Positions 1 through 5,402 of a stretch of 5,564 nt of DNA are shown one piece after another. The notes under the pieces are model-generated. The model ran no database searches. It saw only the letters and a list, made by a program, of their open reading frames with translations, and was not told the DNA's origin. The stretch is from Deltaproteobacteria bacterium (GTDB lineage: Bacteria > Desulfobacterota > Desulfobulbia > Desulfobulbales > Desulfobulbaceae): assembly GCA_013151365.1 (NCBI GenBank), contig JAADIK010000033.1, positions 5,152 to 10,715 of the forward strand, read 5' to 3'. The number at the start of each line of letters is the position of its first letter. The stretch's first letter is position 1. The position numbers and the translations under genes are program-made.

Positions 1-22
1 TACGGTGCTTGAGCAGGGTAAC

Positions 23-121
23 TGTTCAGATGTGCTCCATATTCGGGTAAGCAGGCCAACGAATCTATAGTATGACTATGTGAGGCGGCCTGATCGCCCG
101 AAGATGGAGTGCAGCTGAACA
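23..121. repeat. 99-bp imperfect palindrome downstream of the fumarase gene
   Basis: Positions 23-60 read forward closely match positions 121-84 read on the other strand: about 29 of 38 positions agree by eye. Outer ends are TGTTCAG and CTGAACA, with shared blocks CTCCAT, TTCGGG and CAGGCC. The 23-base centre carries a further small inverted repeat, ATAGT-ATG-ACTAT (67-79). Three mismatches become G-U pairs only if the plus strand is transcribed, so that RNA would fold better. There is no T-run on either side, so it is not a standard intrinsic terminator. No 5-bp duplication flanks it. It contains no convincing reading frame. It could be an ERIC-like intergenic palindrome, a processed RNA hairpin or an old mobile-element remnant; the family is not recognised. 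Confidence 0.7.
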
Positions 122-122
122 A

Positions 123-127
123 TTATA
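123..127. repeat. Target-site duplication of copy 1, left half (TTATA)
   Basis: TTATA directly precedes the element and pairs with TTACA at 346-350 directly after it; four of five bases match. The right half contains the fumarase stop codon (TAA on the minus strand at 348-346). The left half would also supply TAA, so the stop is the same with or without the insertion. The single mismatch makes this less certain than the duplication around copy 2. Confidence 0.55.
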
Positions 128-345
128 CCTGAATCCGTGACGGCTTGAGATAACATTTCATGCAGTAGTGGAAATTTATTGAATTATTTTCAAATAAACG
201 CATTTTCCACTCTTCACCGCGCCGCCCTGCGGGGCGCCCGATAACGGCGCATCTGCTGCGTTGGCAACTCGTTGATATCACACTAGGATAATCAACCTCG
301 TGCCGCCTTGCATCTGCACCGTTCTCGAACGCTCACGGATTCAGG
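128..345 (+). mobile_element. MITE-like element, copy 1 (218 bp)
   Basis: A non-coding element bounded by CCTGAATCCGTGA (128-140) and its inverse complement TCACGGATTCAGG (333-345); the terminal similarity continues imperfectly to about 22 bp. Flanks TTATA (123-127) and TTACA (346-350) look like a 5-bp target duplication with one change. Inside are an AT-rich core with a hairpin (AGTGGAAA 167-174 against TTTCCACT 204-211) and a GC-rich arm. The arm holds GTTGAT/ATCAAC (271-276/291-296), the direct repeat GCATCTGC (249-256, 310-317) and the small hairpin CGTTC-TC-GAACG (320-331). A second copy lies inverted at 5175-5385. No transposase is encoded, so movement would need an enzyme supplied in trans. 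The parent IS family is not recognised. Confidence 0.85.
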
Positions 346-1182
346 TTACAGGTCAACTTCCTTGTGCCGGTGCGAGTGACACTGGATGTTGACCGCCACC
401 GGCAGGCTGGCGATGTGGGTCGGGAAGGTGTCCACATGGACGGCCAGAACGGTGTTGCAGCCGCCCAGGCCGAGTACCCCGCGGCCCTCCCGGTTAATCC
501 GCGTCAGGAGCTGCTCTTCGAGCCGGGCGACATCCTGGCGCTCACTGGGCCTGCCCAGCGGTCGCAGCAGGACTTTTTTCGCCAGCAACGCGGCCTTCTC
601 GAAGGTGCCGCCGATCCCGACCCCGACCACGAGCGGCGGACAGGGATTGGGGCCGGCGTTCACCACCGTCTCCACGATATAATCAACGGCCCCGGGAATA
701 CCGGCGGAAGGCGGCAACATTTTCAGACCGCTCATGTTTTCACTGCCGCAGCCCTTGGGCAGGAAACGGAGCCGGCAGCGCTCGCCGGGCTCCAGTTCCA
801 CGTGTATCACGGCAGGCAGGTTGGTCCCGGTATTGTTCCGGGTCACCGCATCGCAGACCGATTTACGCAGAAAACCTTCCTCGTAGCCCTGTCGCACACC
901 TTCCTGAATCGCGGCCGCCAGGTCGCCGACGACATGCACCTCCTGGCCCAGGGTGACGAAAATCGTACAGATACCGGTATCCTGGCAGAGCGGAATCTCA
1001 TCGCGGCTGGCAATATCGGCATTGTGCAGCAGGAGTTCCAGCACGCTTTGGGCAAGGGGCGAGGTCTCGCGGTCCCGGGCCGCAACCAGGGCGTCCAGGA
1101 TATCAGGCTCCAGATCATGGGCCGCCGTGACGGCCAGGTCCCTGACCGCCTCGGTTATGCGTGATGCCGTAACTGTTTTCAT
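346..1182 (-). CDS. Class I fumarate hydratase, alpha subunit (N-terminal domain protein)
   Basis: Encodes 278 residues matching the iron-sulfur domain of class I (oxygen-sensitive, 4Fe-4S) fumarases, which interconvert fumarate and malate in the cytoplasm. Visible motifs are PLCQDTG (65-70), NNTGTNLPA (116-124), GCGSENMSGLKML (144-156), NPCPP (179-183) and GVGIGGTFEKA (187-197). By comparison with E. coli FumA, whose cluster ligands are Cys105, Cys224 and Cys318, the ligands here should be Cys66, Cys181 and Cys268. Length is normal for a separate alpha subunit. The partner beta subunit, needed for the complete active site, is not encoded within the window downstream. The ATG overlaps the panB stop as ATGA, with AAGGAAG six bases upstream. 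Tartrate dehydratase alpha (TtdA) is a close relative, so the substrate is less certain than the family. The stop codon touches MITE copy 1. Confidence 0.9.
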   Translation of the reverse strand: MKTVTASRITEAVRDLAVTAAHDLEPDILDALVAARDRETSPLAQSVLELLLHNADIASRDEIPLCQDTGICTIFVTLGQEVHVVGDLAAAIQEGVRQGYEEGFLRKSVCDAVTRNNTGTNLPAVIHVELEPGERCRLRFLPKGCGSENMSGLKMLPPSAGIPGAVDYIVETVVNAGPNPCPPLVVGVGIGGTFEKAALLAKKVLLRPLGRPSERQDVARLEEQLLTRINREGRGVLGLGGCNTVLAVHVDTFPTHIASLPVAVNIQCHSHRHKEVDL

Positions 1183-2039
1183 CCGTTGCTTCCTTCCTCC
1201 TGATCGTCCTGCAGAATCGAAGCGAAATCCACCTTGGAACCGAAGGTATGCTCGGCCGCCGGGAAGACACCGGCGGCCACCTCGTTCCGGAAGGCGGCAA
1301 CCGCCTCCCGGATCTGCGGGGCCAGGTTCAGATATTGTTTCACAAATGCCGGGGTAAACTTATCAAACAGGCCCAGCAGATCATTGGTCACCAGGACCTG
1401 ACCGTCGCAATCCGCGCCGGCGCCGATACCGATGGTGGGCACGGCGACCGCGCCGGTAACAATCCTGGCCAGTTCCCCCGGCACACACTCCAGGACCAGG
1501 GCAAACACCCCGGCCTCCTCAAGAGCCCGGGCATCGGCGATCAACCGCCGGGCCGAAGCCAAGTCGCGGCCCTGGACCTTGAAACCGCCAAGCTGCCCGG
1601 CTGTCTGCGGAGTCAACCCGAGATGCCCCATAACGGGAACACCGGCACGGGTCAAGGCCCGCACCACTTCGCCCATCTCCTGCCCGCCCTCAAGCTTTAC
1701 CGCGTCGCAGCCGGCCTCTTTGAGAAAACGCACGCCGTTGACCACGGCCTCCCGCACACCGACCTGATACGAACCAAAAGGCATATCGCCCACCACCAGG
1801 GCCTGTTTCGTCCCCCGGCCGACGGCCCGGGCATGATGCAGCATCTCGTCCATGGTGACGGGCACCGTTGAATCATAGCCGAGGACCACCATGCCCAGCG
1901 AGTCGCCGACCAGCAGAATATCAACCCCGCTCTCGTCGAGAAGCCGGGCCATGGACGCATCATAGGCAGTAAGCATGGAAATCCCGGCGTCGTCGTGCTT
2001 CATTGCCAGGATATCTTTGACCGTGCGTTTCCGTACCAT
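1179..2039 (-). CDS. panB: 3-methyl-2-oxobutanoate hydroxymethyltransferase (PanB)
   Basis: Ketopantoate hydroxymethyltransferase adds a one-carbon unit from 5,10-methylenetetrahydrofolate to 2-oxoisovalerate, the first committed step towards pantothenate and coenzyme A. The 286-residue TIM-barrel protein shows VGDSLGM (44-50), GDMPFGSY (84-91), DAVKLEGG (112-119), GHLGLTPQ (138-145), LVLECVP (181-187) and IGIGAG (203-208). From the family, Asp46, Asp85 and Glu117 should bind Mg2+ and Glu184 should be the catalytic base. It is slightly longer than E. coli PanB (264) because of an acidic C-terminal tail. The ATG has GGGAGG five bases upstream. It begins 14 bp after the ruvB stop and overlaps the fumarase start, so it is probably co-transcribed. 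panC and panD are not in the window. Confidence 0.96.
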   Translation of the reverse strand: MVRKRTVKDILAMKHDDAGISMLTAYDASMARLLDESGVDILLVGDSLGMVVLGYDSTVPVTMDEMLHHARAVGRGTKQALVVGDMPFGSYQVGVREAVVNGVRFLKEAGCDAVKLEGGQEMGEVVRALTRAGVPVMGHLGLTPQTAGQLGGFKVQGRDLASARRLIADARALEEAGVFALVLECVPGELARIVTGAVAVPTIGIGAGADCDGQVLVTNDLLGLFDKFTPAFVKQYLNLAPQIREAVAAFRNEVAAGVFPAAEHTFGSKVDFASILQDDQEEGSNG

Positions 2040-2053
2040 ATCCGCCTCCCGAA

Positions 2054-3103
2054 TCAGTCGAAGAGTCCGGGCCGGTTCTTCAGGGCCTGCTGAACCGGCC
2101 GTTCGAAATGTTCATAGGCCGCAACCGTGGCCATGCGGCCGCGCGGCGTGCGAATGAGAAAACCCGATTGAATAAGAAAGGGTTCATACACGTCTTCCAG
2201 CGTATTTTTCTCTTCGCAGACCACGGTGGACAGGGTGTCCAGGCCGATGGGACCGCCCTGGAACTTATCGATCAATGTCAGCAGGATACGCCGGTCCATC
2301 TCGTCAAGGCCGAAGCGGTCCACGGCCAGCATGGTCAAGGCCTCGTCCGCCACCTCGCGGTTGATCTTCAGGTGCCCGCCAACCTCTGAAAAGTCCCGGA
2401 CCCGCCTGAGCAGGCGGTTGGCGATCCTGGGAGTGCCCCGGGAACGGCAGCCGAGCTCCAGGGCGCCCTCCTCGTCAATGTCGATGTCAAACAACCGGGC
2501 CGAACGTTTTATAATGGCCACCAGTTCTTCGGCGCTGTAAAAATCTAGCCGCAAAACCACCCCGAATCGATCCCGCAGGGGCGGCGTCAGCAGACCGGTC
2601 CTCGTCGTGGCGCCCACCAGGGTAAAGCGGGGCAAGTCCATTTTGACGCTTCTGGCTCCCGGCCCCTGGCCGATCACCAGGTCCAGCTGAAAATCCTCCA
2701 TAGCCGGGTAGAGGATCTCTTCCACGACATGGTTCAGGCGGTGAATCTCGTCGATAAAAAGGACATCACCGGGCTGGAGACTGGTCAGGATGGCCGCCAG
2801 GTCACCCGGCCGCTCGATGACCGGGCCGGAGGTCACCTTGATGCCGGCCTCCATCTCGTTGGCAATAATATAGGCCAGGGTGGTTTTACCCAGACCGGGG
2901 AAACCGTGAAACAGTGTGTGATCAAGGGCCTCGCCCCGCTGGCGGGCAGCCTGGATGAAGATACGCAAACTCTTCTTCAGCTGCTCCTGGCCGATGTACT
3001 GATCCAGCCGCTGCGGGCGCAGGTTAACGTCAATTCCGGCATCTTCCGGGCTTTCCCGGCCGGCCACCAGCCGTTTTCCCGTCACATCTTCTTCAAAATT
3101 CAT
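2054..3103 (-). CDS. ruvB: Holliday junction branch-migration helicase RuvB
   Basis: RuvB is the hexameric AAA+ motor that, with RuvA, drives branch migration of Holliday junctions. Numbering from the longer TTG reading (start 3139, 361 residues): conserved entry NLRPQRLDQYIGQ (39-51), Walker A GFPGLGKT (79-86), Walker B LFIDEIHR (127-134), sensor 1 GATTRTG (176-182), arginine-finger region PLRDRFG (187-193), sensor 2 RGTPRIANRLLRR (234-246) and the winged-helix DNA contact TPRGR (331-335). The start is uncertain. TTG at 3139 overlaps the ruvA stop as TTGA. ATG at 3103 gives 349 residues, closer to family length, and is reported here. GTG at 3085 follows a GAAGAA purine run. None has a strong ribosome-binding site; coupling to ruvA is plausible. 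Confidence 0.96.
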   Translation of the reverse strand: MNFEEDVTGKRLVAGRESPEDAGIDVNLRPQRLDQYIGQEQLKKSLRIFIQAARQRGEALDHTLFHGFPGLGKTTLAYIIANEMEAGIKVTSGPVIERPGDLAAILTSLQPGDVLFIDEIHRLNHVVEEILYPAMEDFQLDLVIGQGPGARSVKMDLPRFTLVGATTRTGLLTPPLRDRFGVVLRLDFYSAEELVAIIKRSARLFDIDIDEEGALELGCRSRGTPRIANRLLRRVRDFSEVGGHLKINREVADEALTMLAVDRFGLDEMDRRILLTLIDKFQGGPIGLDTLSTVVCEEKNTLEDVYEPFLIQSGFLIRTPRGRMATVAAYEHFERPVQQALKNRPGLFD

Positions 3104-3135
3104 AACCGGGTCCGTGCCAACCTCATGTTTTTTAA

Positions 3136-3756
3136 TCAAGCCAGGGACCGCAAGGCCTCTCTGATCAGCTCTTCGATCTTCATGGTGCCGGCCTCGTCAG
3201 GGTGCTGCTGCTGAACTGTCCGCAAGGCCTTCCAGGCCCGGGCCTGGGGATATCCCAGGTTGACCAGCGCCGATACGGCACTCTGGAAGCTGTCGTCCTC
3301 GACCATCCCCTTGTCCGGCACCCCCCGGTCCGTCTCTGCTCCGGGCTTGGCGAAACGGCCCACTTTATCCTGCAGCTCCATGCAGAGACGCTGGGCCGTT
3401 TTCCGGCCGACCCCGGACAGTCCGGTCAGCCGGTCCATGTCTTTCAAGGCGATGGCCTCGCACAACCCCGGAACCGAGATGCCGGAAAGGATGCCGAGGG
3501 CAAGTTTCGGCCCCACGCCGGAGACCGTGTTCAGGAGCAGGAACAGCTCTTTTTCGTCCATCTCGCCAAAGCCGTACAGGGTGATGGCGTCTTCACGGAC
3601 ACTTGTGTAAACATACACGAACGTCTCGTCACCCGGAGCGGGCAGACGATCATAGGTCCGCGCCGATACCAGGACCTCGTAGCCGACACCGCCCACATCG
3701 ACAATAAGCTGATTGGGCTGTTTGAAAAAAAGAATTCCGGAAAGGGTGGCAATCAT
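3136..3756 (-). CDS. ruvA: Holliday junction branch-migration subunit RuvA
   Basis: RuvA tetramers bind and flatten the four-way junction and load RuvB. The 206-residue protein has the N-terminal OB-fold domain (about 1-63, starting MIATLSG). The acidic pin Glu55-Asp56 lies in SVREDAITLYGF, at the same numbers as in E. coli RuvA. Two helix-hairpin-helix motifs follow: VSGVGPKLAL (78-87) and LSGVGRKTAQ (113-122). A charged, flexible linker (about 133-155) leads to the C-terminal domain that contacts RuvB (about 156-206, NLGYPQARAWKAL). The ATG start matches the family N-terminus, but no clear Shine-Dalgarno sequence lies before it. It follows ruvC after a 56-bp gap and runs into ruvB, giving the usual ruvC-ruvA-ruvB order. 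Confidence 0.97.
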   Translation of the reverse strand: MIATLSGILFFKQPNQLIVDVGGVGYEVLVSARTYDRLPAPGDETFVYVYTSVREDAITLYGFGEMDEKELFLLLNTVSGVGPKLALGILSGISVPGLCEAIALKDMDRLTGLSGVGRKTAQRLCMELQDKVGRFAKPGAETDRGVPDKGMVEDDSFQSAVSALVNLGYPQARAWKALRTVQQQHPDEAGTMKIEELIREALRSLA

Positions 3757-3812
3757 AGTCGCATGGCAGTTGTCAGCTTGTCCCTGAATAGTTATTCTTT
3801 TCCGGCGAAAAA

Positions 3813-4316
3813 TCAGCCCGCGGCCGGTCCGGTTACGAACGGAGAATGGTTGGCGTGACAGATGGCAACAGCCAGGGCATCGGCGGCGTCATTGCCGGGG
3901 AGCGCCGAAAGCCCCAGCAGAGCGCGGACCATGCGCTGCACCTGGGCCTTGTCGGCCTGACCGTAGCCCGCCACCGCCTGCTTCACCACCCGCGGGGTAT
4001 AATCATAGACCCTGATGCCGCTCTTCATCGCGGCCAGCACGGCAACCCCCCGGGCCTGGCCGAGCAACAGGGCCGAACGGGGATTACGGGCGACAAACAC
4101 CTCTTCCACGACCGCTATATCAGGCGCATGCAGGTCAATAACATTGACGAGCCCATCGTAAATTTCAACAAGACGCTCGGCAAGCGGCCGGCCGCGGCCG
4201 GTCCGAATCGTCCCGCAGGAAACAAAACCAAGATTCGAACCCTGCCGGTCAATGACCCCGTAGCCGGTGATCCGCGAACCGGGATCAATGCCCAGTATCC
4301 GATCGCCGCCGGTCAC
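3813..4316 (-). CDS. ruvC: Holliday junction resolvase RuvC
   Basis: RuvC is the dimeric endonuclease that nicks Holliday junctions symmetrically, completing recombination with RuvAB. The RNase H-like fold shows ILGIDPGSRITGYGVI, VVEEVF, the LLGQARGVA helix and GNDAADALA. The four acidic residues equivalent to E. coli Asp7, Glu66, Asp138 and Asp141 are all present (Asp19, Glu79, Asp151, Asp154 counted from the longer TTG start at 4340). I prefer GTG at 4316 (167 residues). GGAG lies 10 bases before it, and it leaves a short lead into LGIDPGS as in most RuvCs; the TTG at 4340 (175 residues) lacks a Shine-Dalgarno. A small inverted repeat, TTTTC-CGGC-GAAAA (3798-3811), follows the stop but lacks a terminator T-run after the stem on the coding strand. 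Confidence 0.95.
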   Translation of the reverse strand: MTGGDRILGIDPGSRITGYGVIDRQGSNLGFVSCGTIRTGRGRPLAERLVEIYDGLVNVIDLHAPDIAVVEEVFVARNPRSALLLGQARGVAVLAAMKSGIRVYDYTPRVVKQAVAGYGQADKAQVQRMVRALLGLSALPGNDAADALAVAICHANHSPFVTGPAAG

Positions 4317-4326
4317 GCCGGCATTG

Positions 4327-4330
4327 CTCC
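4327..4330 (-). promoter_or_regulatory. Probable ribosome-binding site selecting the ruvC GTG start
   Basis: GGAG on the minus strand lies 10 bases upstream of GTG at 4316. No comparable sequence precedes the alternative TTG at 4340, so this site favours the shorter RuvC. It is short and slightly far from the start, so support is modest. Confidence 0.4.
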
Positions 4331-4383
4331 GGACGGGCAAAATGCGTCAGTTGGCGCTTGACGGGACACGAGGAAAAAGGCCA

Positions 4384-5133
4384 CTAGGAAAGGGTTTCCA
4401 TCAGCTCGTCGGGAATATCAAAGTTCGCGTGTACCTTCTGCACGTCTTCATGATCCTCAAGATTTCCGAGCAGTTTCAAGAGAGAGCGCGCCGGCCTTTC
4501 CTCGGTTACCGCCACGGTATTCTTCGGCTCCATGGACAGGGTGGCCTCCTGCGGCTGAAACCCCTTCTGCTCCAGGTTTTCGACCACCTGGTTGAAATCT
4601 TCAGGCGCAGTGAGAATCTGAAAGACTTCATCATCTTCCAGTACATCATCGGCCCCGGCTTCAATCGCGATGTCCATCAACTCTTCCTCGGAGATGTCCC
4701 CCTTGTCGATGAGAATCAGCCCCTTCTTGTCAAACATCCAGGCCACGCAGCCCGACTCGCCGAGATTACCCCCGGCCTTGGCGAAAAAATGACGGATATC
4801 GGCCACGGTCCGATTCTTGTTATCGGTCATGGTCTCAACGAGAATCGCCACCCCGGCGGGACCATACCCCTCATAGAGAATCTCTTCATAGTTGGCCCCG
4901 TCGAGATTGCCCGTTCCCTTCTTGATCGCCCGCTCGATATTATCCTTGGGCATATTTTCCGCTTTGGCCGTATTCACGGCACTGCGCAACCGCGGGTTGG
5001 CATCCACATCACCGCCACCCATCCGCGCCGCCACGGTGATCTCCTTGATCAACTTGGTAAAAATTTTGCCCCGCTTGGCATCAATGGCGCCTTTCTTCCG
5101 TTTGATCGTGCTCCATTTCGAATGTCCGGACAC
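4384..5133 (-). CDS. yebC: YebC/PmpR (TACO1) family protein
   Basis: A cytoplasmic protein of the YebC/PmpR/TACO1 family. Members have been described as DNA-binding regulators and, more recently, as ribosome-associated translation factors, so the exact role here is open. The 249 residues have the hallmark start SGHSKWSTIKRKKGAIDAKR, followed by KLIKEITVAARMGGGD, PKDNIERAIKKGTG, the YEGYGPAGVAILVE strand and NKNRTVADIRHFFAKAGGNLGESG; an acidic middle and C-terminal domain complete the usual three-domain layout. Length is typical. The start is GTG at 5133, which gives exactly the family N-terminus; AAGGAG lies seven bases upstream. It stands directly before ruvC, an association common in proteobacteria. 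MITE copy 2 begins 41 bp upstream of the start. Confidence 0.95.
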   Translation of the reverse strand: MSGHSKWSTIKRKKGAIDAKRGKIFTKLIKEITVAARMGGGDVDANPRLRSAVNTAKAENMPKDNIERAIKKGTGNLDGANYEEILYEGYGPAGVAILVETMTDNKNRTVADIRHFFAKAGGNLGESGCVAWMFDKKGLILIDKGDISEEELMDIAIEAGADDVLEDDEVFQILTAPEDFNQVVENLEQKGFQPQEATLSMEPKNTVAVTEERPARSLLKLLGNLEDHEDVQKVHANFDIPDELMETLS

Positions 5134-5140
5134 GTTATAA

Positions 5141-5146
5141 CTCCTT
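5141..5146 (-). promoter_or_regulatory. Ribosome-binding site of yebC (AAGGAG)
   Basis: AAGGAG on the minus strand lies seven bases before the GTG at 5133. It supports that non-ATG start together with the conserved GHSKW N-terminus. It falls outside the mobile element, so the insertion did not disturb translation initiation. Confidence 0.75.
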
Positions 5147-5169
5147 CAGTTTTTCAATTTTCTCGTCAC

Positions 5170-5174
5170 TATCT
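5170..5174. repeat. Target-site duplication of copy 2, left half (TATCT)
   Basis: TATCT at 5170-5174 is repeated exactly and in the same orientation at 5386-5390. The two halves directly abut the ends of the element at 5175 and 5385. A perfect 5-bp duplication is the mark of transposase-mediated insertion. Confidence 0.8.
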
Positions 5175-5385
5175 CCTGAATCCGTGAGCGTTCGAGAGCG
5201 GTGCAGATGCAAGGCGGCAACGATGTTGATTATCCTGGTGTGATATCAACGAGTTGTCAACGCAGCAGATGCGCCGTTATCGGGCGCCCGGCGCGGTGAA
5301 GACCATAAAATGATTTTATTCAGCAATAACGTAATAAATTACACATATTACATGGATCATCACCTCAAGCCGTCACGGATTCAGG
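5175..5385 (-). mobile_element. MITE-like element, copy 2 (211 bp, inverted relative to copy 1)
   Basis: Same family as 128-345 in reverse orientation. It starts with CCTGAATCCGTGA and ends with TCACGGATTCAGG, between exact TATCT duplications. Aligned by eye to copy 1, the first 22 bp of the left end are identical. The GC-rich arm (5175-5302) has four substitutions, lacks 8 bp in the GC stem and has one extra T; these indels account exactly for 211 against 218 bp. The 61-bp AT-rich core aligns without gaps but matches at only about 36 positions. A stem-loop is visible: CAAC and GTTGAT (5218-5221, 5225-5230) against ATCAAC and GTTG (5245-5250, 5253-5256). GCAGATGC occurs twice (5203-5210, 5265-5272). 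No protein is encoded. It separates rlmE from yebC. Confidence 0.88.
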
Positions 5386-5390
5386 TATCT
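5386..5390. repeat. Target-site duplication of copy 2, right half (TATCT)
   Basis: Exact direct repeat of 5170-5174, lying between the element end at 5385 and the rlmE stop codon. Removing the element and one duplicate leaves a spacer of 53 bp between rlmE and yebC. Confidence 0.8.
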
Positions 5391-5402
5391 ATTTGCAGGC
5401 CC

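Noticed and set aside
23..121. Palindrome as an integron attC site
   Set aside because: Neither end has the conserved GTTRRRY/RYYYAAC core sites in the right place, and there is no integron cassette structure or integrase nearby.
23..121. Palindrome as an intrinsic terminator
   Set aside because: No T-run follows the stem on either strand and the stem is far longer and more broken than usual terminators.
128..345. CRISPR or tandem-repeat array
   Set aside because: The repeated octamer occurs only twice within each copy and there are no regularly spaced repeat-spacer units.
364..1164. A 266-codon open frame on the plus strand
   Set aside because: It lies wholly antisense to the fumarase gene, whose protein has clear family motifs. 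Long antisense frames are expected in GC-rich coding DNA and its translation resembles no family I know.
3798..3811. Inverted repeat TTTTC-CGGC-GAAAA after ruvC as a terminator
   Set aside because: The stem is only five mostly A-T pairs and no T-run follows on the coding strand; ruvA comes 56 bp later, so termination there is unlikely.
4184..4195. Perfect 12-bp palindrome GCGGCCGGCCGC inside ruvC
   Set aside because: It is explained by GC-rich codons in a conserved reading frame and has no counterpart elsewhere in the window.
4267..5187. A 306-codon open frame on the plus strand
   Set aside because: It is antisense to yebC and the start of ruvC and runs on into copy 2. The minus-strand YebC is unambiguous, with the GHSKW start and a good ribosome-binding site.
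128..5385. The two elements as ends of a composite transposon carrying the ruv cluster
   Set aside because: The outermost flanks (TTATA and TATCT) are not duplicates of each other, while each copy has its own matching pair. The enclosed genes are core housekeeping genes in a familiar order.
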